Below the pieces are notes generated by a model that made no database searches, was not told the DNA's origin, and was given only the letters and a program-made list of their open reading frames with translations. Source: Belnapia rosea (GTDB lineage Bacteria > Pseudomonadota > Alphaproteobacteria > Acetobacterales > Acetobacteraceae). From it: 64,000 nt of DNA. This document shows positions 7,775-17,200 of the stretch, one piece after another. A program made the position numbers and the translations under genes. The stretch covers positions 310,001 to 374,000 of the forward strand of contig NZ_FMZX01000001.1 in assembly GCF_900101615.1 (NCBI RefSeq), written 5' to 3'. Every line of letters begins with the position of its first letter. Positions within the stretch are counted from its first letter, which is position 1.

Positions 7775-9035
7775 CCGCCTCGGGCATCGGCCGGTTCAGC
7801 AGCCGGAGATGCAGCCGCCGTACCGTGCCTGCCACGGCAACATCGAGGCCGGGGCGCGTGTAGTAGCAGCCGCGGACATGCAGGCAGGCGGCGATGGCAC
7901 GGATGAAATCGGCGGCGAGGCCTGGCTCCGGCGGCTCCGCTTCGCGCCAGAAGCGGTCGAGCCCGCCCTGCCAGGCGAGGCCCGGCACGTTATAGACCGC
8001 CTGGCCGAGCGGCAGGGTGGACCGGCCCATGGCGATGGATTTCACCCCGACCGTACTGTTCACCGTCACGGTGCCGCGGCAAGCCTCGATCACCACCTCC
8101 ATGGGCAGCGCCCCACCCAGATAGTGCACCCGATCGGCGACGCCGGCAGCGGCGGCGATCCGCCGGACCCGCCGCGCCCAGGCCTTCAACCCGGGATCCA
8201 GCGGATGGACCTTCACCAACAGCCGCGCCTCGGGCGGTGCATGGCGGGCGAAGCTCGCCACCGTCTCGGCGATGGCGCTGTCCATATCCGGGAAGCGGGA
8301 ATAGGCCCGGATCGAATAGTCCGTCTCCATCTGCATGGCGAAGAGGAAGAGCGGCACGCCGAGCGTGCCGAGCTCGGCCAGGCTTCGTGCTGCCGCCCGC
8401 GTCTCCCGTTTGCGGAGCAGCAAGCGGAGCGCCGTGCCGAGATAGGCCGGGATGGGAGGGTGCAGCAGGAAGCTGCGGTAATGCGGAAACGGCAACGGCA
8501 GCAGCGAGGCGAGGTGGAACAACACGTCCCACCGCGCCTGGGTGGCGAAGCTGTCGCGGTGGTGCTCGCGCAGATCGGGTTCCGGACTTTGCGCGGCGAG
8601 GGTGCGGATCGCGGCCGGGTCTCGCGGAAAGCGGCTGTCCGCGCCCAGGCCGTCCCGCTCCAGCACCACCCAATCGGGGCGGAGATAGCCGAAATCGGTC
8701 GCCGTCACGGCGATGCCGCGGGAATGGGCCAGGGCGATCGCGGGCTTGTGGTAGGGCCGCTGCTCGCCGAGCAGCACGAGATCGGTGATGCGGTGGCGGT
8801 CGAGGAAGCCGGCGAGGAAGCCGGGCCAGTCCTGAAACCGGCCGCGGTAGTCCACGGCCCCTGGCCCCTCCCAAAACAGCCGGTCGCCAAGGCAGAGATT
8901 GATCCGCCAGGCATCATGCCCCAGCGCCCGGAGGCCCTCCGCAACCTCCGCGAAGAAGGGGCTGATCGGTCCCTGCAGGAACAGGAAGCGGCGTGGGGCG
9001 GCCGCTTCGGGGTGGTGCGCCTTGATGTATGCCAT
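7743..9035 (-). CDS. KpsS/RkpJ-like capsule polysaccharide protein
   Basis: 430-aa protein of the capsule polysaccharide biosynthesis family (KpsS, LipB, RkpJ, WcbO). KpsS of E. coli is a beta-Kdo transferase that starts the Kdo linker on the lipid anchor of group 2 capsules. Recognisable blocks are FLFLQGPISPFFAEVAEGL, GEQRPYHKPAIALA, DYSIRAYSRFPDMDSAI, LLVKVHPLDPGLKAW and TVNSTVGVKSIAMGRSTLPLG; the last is the usual nucleotide-sugar end of the fold. It is the last gene of the five-gene operon that includes an RkpA-like PKS and an RkpG-like synthase. Co-occurrence of these three families elsewhere marks capsule-anchor synthesis, which supports the call. No partner KpsC or export ABC genes lie in this window. 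Confidence 0.8.
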   Translation of the reverse strand: MAYIKAHHPEAAAPRRFLFLQGPISPFFAEVAEGLRALGHDAWRINLCLGDRLFWEGPGAVDYRGRFQDWPGFLAGFLDRHRITDLVLLGEQRPYHKPAIALAHSRGIAVTATDFGYLRPDWVVLERDGLGADSRFPRDPAAIRTLAAQSPEPDLREHHRDSFATQARWDVLFHLASLLPLPFPHYRSFLLHPPIPAYLGTALRLLLRKRETRAAARSLAELGTLGVPLFLFAMQMETDYSIRAYSRFPDMDSAIAETVASFARHAPPEARLLVKVHPLDPGLKAWARRVRRIAAAAGVADRVHYLGGALPMEVVIEACRGTVTVNSTVGVKSIAMGRSTLPLGQAVYNVPGLAWQGGLDRFWREAEPPEPGLAADFIRAIAACLHVRGCYYTRPGLDVAVAGTVRRLHLRLLNRPMPEAATTSPVPASA

Positions 9036-9115
9036 GCCCGGTCTTGCCTGCCTCGGCGAGTGCCCCGTCGCAAGGTCCTGCGGGAGGCCAGGGATTTTCA
9101 GTTTGATATCGTAAT

Positions 9116-9901
9116 TTAATGGCGATACGCAAGCCGGAGCGCGGTGCGGACGTCACCTGGACCGACAAGCTGCCGCCCACGCCGTGCCAGCCCACGAAGG
9201 AGCCGCGGCGGTGGGAAGGGACAGTAGGGCAGGGGAGACACCTCACGCACTCGGTCCCGGGCGGCGGCGATATCGGCGATGCTGCCTGTCAGCAGCGGCA
9301 CGCCGGCCTGATGCAGTGCGCGGGCGGCGCCGCTGGCGGAAATACCCGGCGGCAGCGGCACGGCGCGCTGGGCGAGGATGGCGCCGGCATCGATCCGCGG
9401 GACCAGCCGGTGGATGGTGACGCCGAATTCCGGCTCCGGCTCGGCCAGGGCCCAGATCGTTGGAACCGGCCCGCGATGCCGTGGCAGCAGCGAGGGGTGC
9501 AGGTTGATGCCCCCGCATGGCGCCAGCGCCAGCGTCTCGGGCGTGAAGATCTGGTCGAAATGGCAGGAGACCAGCAGCGTTGGCCGCGCCGCGCGGATGG
9601 CCTCGGCCATGGCGGGCCCATTCACATCCTCCACCTCGATCAGCGGCGCGCCTGCCGCCTTGGCCAGCGCCGCCAGGCGGGCGGGATGCGGGCGCAGGCC
9701 GTAATTGACGGCGAGGTAGGGGAGCAGCCGTGGCCCGGAGCGGCGAAGATGTCGCCAGGCCTGCCGCACCGGATGGTTCGCCGCACGGCGGAAGGGCTGC
9801 GACCGGCCGATCAGCACGAGATCCTCCCCAAGGGCGAGGATGAGATCCTCAACTGCCCCTGCGCTCAGGGCGCTCTCCAGGGTGAAGAGGGCAATGCGCA
9901 A
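9116..9901 (-). CDS. Formyltransferase-fold protein
   Basis: 261-aa protein with the N-terminal fold of methionyl-tRNA and sugar N-formyltransferases. The catalytic triad is visible as Asn133 and His135 in INLHPSLLPRHRG and Asp171 in PRIDAGAIL, together with TLLVSCHFDQIFTPETL before it. It is shorter than Fmt (~310 aa) and lacks its tRNA-binding C-terminal barrel, so it more likely formylates an amino sugar or other small amine using formyl-tetrahydrofolate (inference). It lies six bases after the alpha-oxoamine synthase and 80 before the KpsS-like gene. An amine made by the synthase, or an amino sugar in the capsule, is the obvious candidate substrate. Confidence 0.78.
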   Translation of the reverse strand: MRIALFTLESALSAGAVEDLILALGEDLVLIGRSQPFRRAANHPVRQAWRHLRRSGPRLLPYLAVNYGLRPHPARLAALAKAAGAPLIEVEDVNGPAMAEAIRAARPTLLVSCHFDQIFTPETLALAPCGGINLHPSLLPRHRGPVPTIWALAEPEPEFGVTIHRLVPRIDAGAILAQRAVPLPPGISASGAARALHQAGVPLLTGSIADIAAARDRVREVSPLPYCPFPPPRLLRGLARRGRQLVGPGDVRTALRLAYRH

Positions 9902-9907
9902 GGCGGA

Positions 9908-11227
9908 TCAGGACGCCTTCAGTATCGCCAGCGAATCGCGGGCCGCGACGAGGGTGGCGATGCTCTCCTCGATATCGGCCGGGCTGTGCTCCGCCGAGAG
10001 GAAGAAGCGCAGCCGCGCCGACCCCTCGGGCACGACAGGGAAGAGGATGGGCTGCACGTTCACCCCCCCTTCGAAGGAGGCGGCCGCAAGCCGTGCGCTC
10101 TGCAGGGAACTGCCGAGGATGATCGGCACGATGCCGAGCCCAGCCGAGCTGCCGGTATCGAAACCAGCCTGCCGGGCAAGGCGCAGGAACAGCGCGGCAT
10201 TGGATTGCAGCCTGGCGACGCGCCAGGGCTCCGCCTGGAGCAGCCGGAGGGATTCGAGCGCCGAGGCGGCGAGGGGCGGAGCGAGGCCTACCGAATAGAC
10301 GAAACCTGGCGCGGTATGGCGCAGCCAGTCGGTCAACCGCCGGCGCCCGGCAATATAGCCGCCGCAGGAGGAGAGCGTCTTCGACAGCGTTCCCATCCAG
10401 ATATCGACAAGACCTGGGTCCACGCCGCATTGCTCGGCGATGCCGCGGCCGGTGGCGCCGAGCACGCCGATGGAATGCGCCTCGTCCACCATTAGCAGCG
10501 CGTCATGGCGGCGGGCGATGGCAGCGAAGCGCGCCAGGTCCGGCAGGTCGCCATCCATGCTGTAATGGCCCTCGATCACCAGGAGCACGCGCCCGTGCCG
10601 GCGGCGCTGCGCCGCGAGTTCCCGTTCGGCCGCATCCGGGTCGTTATGGGCGAAGGCGATGCGCCGGGCGCCGCTCAGCCGCGCGCCCTCGGCGACCGAG
10701 TTGTGGATGAGCCGGTCGTGCAGCAACAGGTCGCGGGGGCCAAGGAGCTGGCCGATGACGGTGACATTCGTCGCATGGCCGCTGACGAAGGCGAGGCAGG
10801 CCTCGGTCCCGTGATGCGCCGCCAACGCCACCTCGAGCTCGGCATGGACAGGCCGTTCGCCTGAGGCAAGGCGGGAGGCGGAGGCCGAGATCCCGTAGCG
10901 GTCGATTGCCGCCTTGGCGGCGGCCGCCACGCGTGGGTCCCCGTTCAGGCCGGCATAGTTGTAGGAGGCGAAATTGATGTAGCGGCGGCCGCCGATGCTG
11001 CTGTGCGCGCCAGCGACGCCGTCATGCTGGCGGAAGAACGGGCTTTCCATGCCAAGCGCCGCGCCGGCCTCGCGCATCGTCTCGAAATCCCGCATCCCGG
11101 GTAGTGTGCCGAGATCGCGGCCGGGCGATGCAGGCTCCGCCTCCGGCGCCGGTGGGCTGCCGCGCCGGGCCAGGCGGCTCAGCAGGGCGCTGCGGGCGCT
11201 GGCGGAAAGGCCGAAACCGGTCGTCAT
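9908..11227 (-). CDS. Alpha-oxoamine synthase (RkpG/WcbT-like)
   Basis: 439-aa PLP enzyme of the BioF/KBL/ALAS/SPT family, which condenses an amino acid with an acyl thioester, losing CO2, to give an alpha-amino ketone. The PLP Lys283 lies in MGTLSKTLSSCGG, with the cofactor-binding Asp248 and His251 in MVDEAHSIGVLG and YNYAGLNGDP near residue 90. The N-terminus is ~45 residues longer than BioF and rich in Pro and Ala. The ATG overlaps the PKS stop as ATGA, so it is translationally coupled to the synthase that should supply its acyl-ACP. Homologues RkpG (Sinorhizobium) and WcbT (Burkholderia) sit in the same PKS-containing capsule loci. It is probably not biotin synthesis: no other bio gene is near. 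Confidence 0.88.
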   Translation of the reverse strand: MTTGFGLSASARSALLSRLARRGSPPAPEAEPASPGRDLGTLPGMRDFETMREAGAALGMESPFFRQHDGVAGAHSSIGGRRYINFASYNYAGLNGDPRVAAAAKAAIDRYGISASASRLASGERPVHAELEVALAAHHGTEACLAFVSGHATNVTVIGQLLGPRDLLLHDRLIHNSVAEGARLSGARRIAFAHNDPDAAERELAAQRRRHGRVLLVIEGHYSMDGDLPDLARFAAIARRHDALLMVDEAHSIGVLGATGRGIAEQCGVDPGLVDIWMGTLSKTLSSCGGYIAGRRRLTDWLRHTAPGFVYSVGLAPPLAASALESLRLLQAEPWRVARLQSNAALFLRLARQAGFDTGSSAGLGIVPIILGSSLQSARLAAASFEGGVNVQPILFPVVPEGSARLRFFLSAEHSPADIEESIATLVAARDSLAILKAS

Positions 11228-14200
11228 GCCGCATTCTCCAGGCCGGCGGCGATATCCGGCTCATGGGCGGCGAGCAGCGCCGCCGTCGCCTCGTCCCGTG
11301 GCCCGGCCTGCAGTTGCGCCAGGACGCGCCGCGCCAGGCCGTCGAGCGTGAGCCCGTCCCCGATCCCGTCCAGCCCGATCGCCACGCCGACCCGCTGCTC
11401 GAGTGCCGTCCGCAATTCCATCCCGCCCAGGCTGTCGAGGCCGAGTCCGGCGAGCGGTGCCTCGGCCGAGACCGATTGCGCCGGCAGGCGGAGGATCCTT
11501 GCCAGTTCCGCAGCCATGGTCTCGCGTAGCAGGACCAGAGCCTCGGCCTCGTTGGCCTCGCGGAGCCGGGCGCGCAGATCAGCGGCATCGGGTGCGGGGG
11601 CGGCGAGGCTCCGGACAGTCTCGAAAGCCGGCTCATTCAGGATGGCGAGGGCGCTGCGGGCGGCAGACCAGGCGATGCGGGCGAGGCCCAACGCCGCCGC
11701 ATTCGTGGCGAGCAGCGCAGGCAGCGTGCCAAGCGCCTCCTCCGCCCGCATCGCGCTGGTGCCGAGGCGGCGCTCGAGGATCTTTACCGTGGCGGCATCA
11801 TCCGCCAGCATGCCCGCATCTGCGATCGGGCCCCAGCCGATGGCATTGGCGGGCCGTCCCTGGGCCCGGCGTCGCCGCGCCAGGGCCTCGATCGCCGCAT
11901 TGGCGGCGACATAGGCGGCCTGGCCGGGGTTGCCGATGGGGACAGTAGCGGAGGAATACATCAGGAAGAGCTCGATCGGGTCCTGGGCGGTCAACCGGTC
12001 CAGAGCATCGGCGATCGACAGCTTCGCCGCCAGCACCCTGGCGGCCCGGCCAGGATCGAGCAGGGCGGCGGCCCCGTCCCCGGCGATGGCGGCGGCGTGG
12101 ACGACGCCGCGGATCGGCGGCGCCGAAGCGCGGAGCTCAGCCAGCAATCGACCCAGCGCCTCCGCATCGGTGGCGTCGCAGGCATGCAGCGTCGCAATGG
12201 CACCCCGCGCCGCGAGGTCGCGCAGCGCGGCCTCGGCGCCCGGCGCCTGCCCGCCGCGGCGGGACACCAGGGCGAGGTGCCGCGCGCCCTGGCCAGCCAG
12301 CCAGAGCGCGGTGGCGAGGCCGAAGCCCCCCGTGCCGCCGATGACCAGGATGGTGCCATCAGCCGCGCGGGCCAGTGGGGACGCCCCGGGCGCCTCGACC
12401 GAGAGGCTTGGCGGATGGATCACCAGCTTGCCGATATGCCCGCCCGCCTGGAGCGCCCGAAACGCCGCCTCGACCGAGGCTGCGGGGTAGGTCGTGGCAG
12501 GCAGCGGCCGGATCCCACCCTGCGCCAGGCGCTCGGCGATCCCGGCCAGCAGCCGTGCCGCCCGTACGGGCCTGGCACGCGCCAGCTCGTCGACATCGAC
12601 GGCGAAATAGGTGGCGTTGCGCCGCAATGGGCGCAGCGCGACGCGGCTGCCCTCGGCGAAGTCGCGCTTGCCGAGCTCGATGAACCGGCCGAAGGGGCGC
12701 AACAGACCGAGCGAGCGCTCCATCGCTGTCCCGGCGAGGGAGTTGAGCACCACGTCCACGCCCTCGGGCCAGCGCGCCCGCAGCGCATCGGCGAAGCCGG
12801 CATCGCGGCTGTCGAGCACCAACTCGGCCCCGGCGGCGCGAAGGAAGGCGCGGCGGGCCGGGCTGCCGGCGCTGGCCGCCACCCTGGCGCCGCAGGCGAG
12901 CGCGACCTGCAAGGCGGCAAGGCCCACGGCACCGGTACCGCCATGGATCAGCACCCGCTCCCCAGGTTCGAGCCCAGCCAATTCCTCAAGCGCATGCACC
13001 GCCGTCATGAAGGCGACCGGGATGGTCGCGGCCTCCACCGCATCGAGCCCCTCGGGCATCGCCACCAGCGCCTCGGCGCGGGTGCGGGCATGGGTCGCCA
13101 GTGCGGCGGGCGCCACGCCGAAGACCCTCTGACCGATCATGAAGGGCGCGCCCTCGCCAACCCCCTCGACGCGTCCGGCGCATTCCATGCCGAGGCTGGG
13201 GCCGGCGAAGCCCGGGAGCAGCGCCTCCTCCGGCAGCAGGCCCTGGGCCCACATGACATCGCGGAAATTGAGCCCCGCTGCCTCGATACGGACCACCACC
13301 TCACCTGGCCCGGGCGGTGGCAGCGTGGCGGATGTCCAGTTCAGGCTGCCGAGTTGGCCGGGCTGACGGATCTCAAGCCGCTGCGGGCCGCCGGCCGGCG
13401 GCGCAGGCGGCAGGCCGGGCCGGAGGCGCGGTACCAACCGTGCCGCCTCGGTGAGGGTTACCTCGGCCTCGTCGTCCACCTCGGTCAGCAATTCCACGGC
13501 GAGGCGCCTTGCCGCCTGCTCCGGAGCGAGGCCGGGGGTGAGATCGATGCGCCGGGGCTTCAGCGCCGGGTGCTCATTCGCCAGCACCCGGCCAAGGGCG
13601 AAGAGGGCGGCCGCAGACGGGTCATGTCGCGTGCCGGGTCCATCCGGCTGCTGGCCACCCTGGGTGACGATGCGGAATCCGGCAGCGCTGCCCTCGGCCG
13701 CCGCCGCCAGCCGCGCGAGGGCGGCGAGTGAGGTGGCGATCTCCTCCGGTGTCTGGCCGCCACCGGCCAGCGCCACCACCAGGCTGTCCGCCAGAGCATG
13801 GGGTGGCAGTGCCGCGGCCTCGGCAAGGCTGCCGCCGGTGACCGTGGCGCCGCGGGATTGCAGCGCCGCCGCCACCGCCCCGCGCAGCGGTGCTGCCGCG
13901 GCATCGGCGAAGAGCGCAACGCGCCGCAGCTTCGGCGCGGCGAGCAGGGTGGCACCCGCGGCCGCCCGGCCGCCGATCAGCAGCGCCGGCCAGGGCGCCG
14001 CGCGTAGCGGCTCGGTCAGCGGCGCCGTCCAGCCTTCGGCGGCGAGGGCAGCGGACCACTCGGCCGCGTTGGCGAGCGGCGCCGCACCGCACCAGCCCGG
14101 TTCCTGCCCGCAGCAGAAATTCCACAGCCAGCCGGACATGGGCTCGGCGAGAAGCAGCGTGCCGCCTGGTGCCGCGGCCTGGCGCAGTGGCCCGGCGAGA

Positions 14201-17200
14201 TTCGCTCCGAGGCGCAGCCTTGCACCGGCTGCCAGCCCGACCACGAGATCGGCCGCCAGCGGCGGTGGCTCCGCTCCCTGTGGGTCCCAGGCCTGGATGG
14301 CGAATTCGATGCCCTCGGCGCCCGGCGGCAGCGGCATGGCCGACTGCTCGGGCAGTGGCGCGGCCGTCAGCAGCACGCGCCGGCCGGAGGCCGCCAGTAC
14401 CCGGAGCAGATGCGCTGTCAGCGGGCCGGCACCGGCTGCCACTTCGAGCACCCGCAGCGGCCGGCCGGCCGGCCAGGCCGCGGCGAAGGCGCCGACCGCT
14501 TCGGCGAGCACCCGGGCGAGCCGGTCGTATCCCGCCGAATTGGATGGTGGCGGGGCACCTGCCTCGCCGGCCAACCGGTGAGCAAGCGCCAGCGGCAGCT
14601 GCTCGGCAGCCTGTGCCGCCCAGGCGAGGTCCTGCGCCAGAACCGGCTGCTCCAGCAGGACCTGGCGCCAGATCTCGCCGGCCGCCGGCAGGTCTGGCGC
14701 CTCCAGGGGCTGCAGCGTACCTGCCCTGGAGGTGGCAAGACCGTCCTCGGCGAGCGTGGCCAGCAGCATCCGCGCATAGGGACCGGTGGCCTCACTCGCA
14801 CTCAGCGCCGCATGCGCGGCAGAGGCGCAGAATCCTTCCAGAAGCAGCGCGGCCTCACCGAGATCGAGCGCTGCATCCTGGCGCAGCGCGACAGCGACCG
14901 GGCCGGCAAGCTCCGGTGATTCGGGCGTCTCGGCGCCGGGCGCGGGCAGCAACGCCACCCGGAAGGCGCCGGACAGCAGGCTCTCCTGGCCAGGCAGGCG
15001 GATGCGGAGGAAGGCGCAGCCCTCCAGTACGGCCACCACGCCACCCATCGCATCGCGCAACACGAGGTCCGCGGTTGCGCTGCGGCTGCCGCGCTCCGTC
15101 AGGCGGATGGCGGCTGCGGCTGGTGCCTCGGCGCCTCGGCGCAGCACCAGCCGGCCGATGCGCACGGGTACGAGCCCTGTACCGGCCTCGACCGAGGCGC
15201 CGGCCAGCAGGCCGAGCAATCCCTGCAGGGCGCCGTCCAGCCGCACCGGGTGCAGCAGGAAGCCCGTATCGGGCGGCGCGGCGGCTGGGCGCACCAGCCG
15301 CGCGCGGGCGAACCCGGCCGCAGCATCGACCGCCACCTCCTCCAGTGACTGGAAGGCCGGGCCGTAGTCGAGTCCGAGGCCGCTGGCCAGGGCGAGCAGG
15401 GCCGTCCGGTCGAGGCGTTGCGCCGGGGCGGGTTCCTCCGCTCCGGCGTCCGGCAGGCGGGGGAGGGCAGCGACCCGCGCCTCGGCATGCAGCGTCCAGG
15501 GATCGTCCGAGAGACGGCGCCGGCTGGTGAGGACGAAGGCGCCCGCGGCATCGAGGGTCGAGCGGATCTCGCGTGAACGCTCCGCCTCCAGCGGCATGGC
15601 CTGCAGGATGACGAGGTCGCGCAACTCCAGCGCGGCGGCCTCAGGATACCAGGCCAGGGCAGCGGCGAGCGCCATCTCCGCCATGGCTGCGGCGGGCAGG
15701 ACGGGCTGGCTGGCCAGGCGGTGATCGGCGAGCCAAGGCTCCACCAGCGTGTCGAGATGCCGCGTCCAGAGCCCCGGCTCCGTCATGCGCCGGAAACCAA
15801 GCAGACGGTGCTCGGCCCGGGGCTGTACGATCGGCGTGGCCTCCGGCGACAGCGAGATCCAGTGCCGCTGCCGGTCGAAGGGGGTGAGCGGCAGGCCGCG
15901 CCGCGTTGCGGGGCCGGCGAAGCGCGGCCCGCCCCTCGGGTCGGCGCCGAGCGCGAAGGCGCGATCGGCGATGCCGGGGAAGGGGTCACCCGCCGGATCA
16001 CGGCGCGACAGGCTGGCGAGGATGCCGGACTCGCTGCCGCAATGCCGCAGCGATTCACGCAGATAGCTCTGCAGGATGGGATTCGGCCCGATCTCGAGAT
16101 AGATCCCGGCGCCGAGGCGCGCGGTGGTTTCCATGGCACCGAGGAAGCGCACCGGCTCCCGCAGGTTGCGCCACCAATGCTCCGGCGTGCAGGCGGCCGC
16201 CGCGAGGGCCTCGCCGGTGACGGTCGAGATCATCGGTCTGCTCGGCTGAGCAGGCGTCAAGCCGGCGAGATCGCGTAGCAATCCTTCCTGCAGCGGGTCC
16301 ATCGCAGCGCTGTGGAACGCATAGTCGAGATCGAGGGCGATATAGCTCCAGCGCCGTGCCGCCGCGGCCTGGGAAAGCCGGTGCAGGGCATCGACTGGAC
16401 CGGCGATGGTGATGGAGGCCGGCGCGTTGACCGCGGCGATCTCGAGCCCCGGCCCGCATTCGCCGAGTACCGGCAGGGCGGCGTCCGGCGAGGCACCCAG
16501 CGCCGCCATGCGGCCCTGTCCGCGCGTCATGTTCTGATGCCGGCTGCGGACCACGACGAGGCGCGCTGCTTCCGCCAGGGGCAGCAGGCCGGCGGCGGCG
16601 GCGGCGGCGATCTCGCCGACCGAATGGCCGAGGCAGAAGGCCGGGCGGATGCCCTCCGCCGCCAGAGCGGCGACGATGCCGTGCTGCACGGCGAAGAGCA
16701 GCGGCTGGGCGCGATCCGTGGCCGCGACCGCCTCTCCGCTGACGCCAGCTTCGAGCTGCTCGGCGACCGACCAGCCAAGATGGGGCGCGAGCGCAGCATC
16801 GGCCTCGGCGACCGCATTCCGGAAGACGGGACTCGCCGCCAAGGCGGCCTGAGCCATGCCGGGCCAGGGGGCGCCATTTCCGCTGAAGACGAAGGCGATG
16901 CCCGCCTGTGGACCGGCAATGCCGGCAGCCGCAGCGCCAGCCTCCCCGGCACGCCAGGTGGCAAGGCCGCTGGCCAGCGCCGCTGGGTCAGCGCCGCGCA
17001 AGGCCAGGCGGTGGGGCAGCAGGTCCCGGTGGCTGGCGGCACCGCGCAGCAGGCCCGGCAGGGCCGGAGCCGGGGTGGTGGCCAGCAGCGCCTGCCAGCG
17101 ATCCGCCAGGGCCCGGAGCCCGGCTGCGCTGCGCGCCGAGAGCAACAGCGGCGGCAGCATCCCCTCAGGCCCGGCCGGCCGCCGCCGCGATGCCGGTGCC

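Noticed and set aside
9908-11227. Biotin synthesis gene bioF
   Set aside because: Longer N-terminus, start coupled to a PKS, and no other bio genes nearby.
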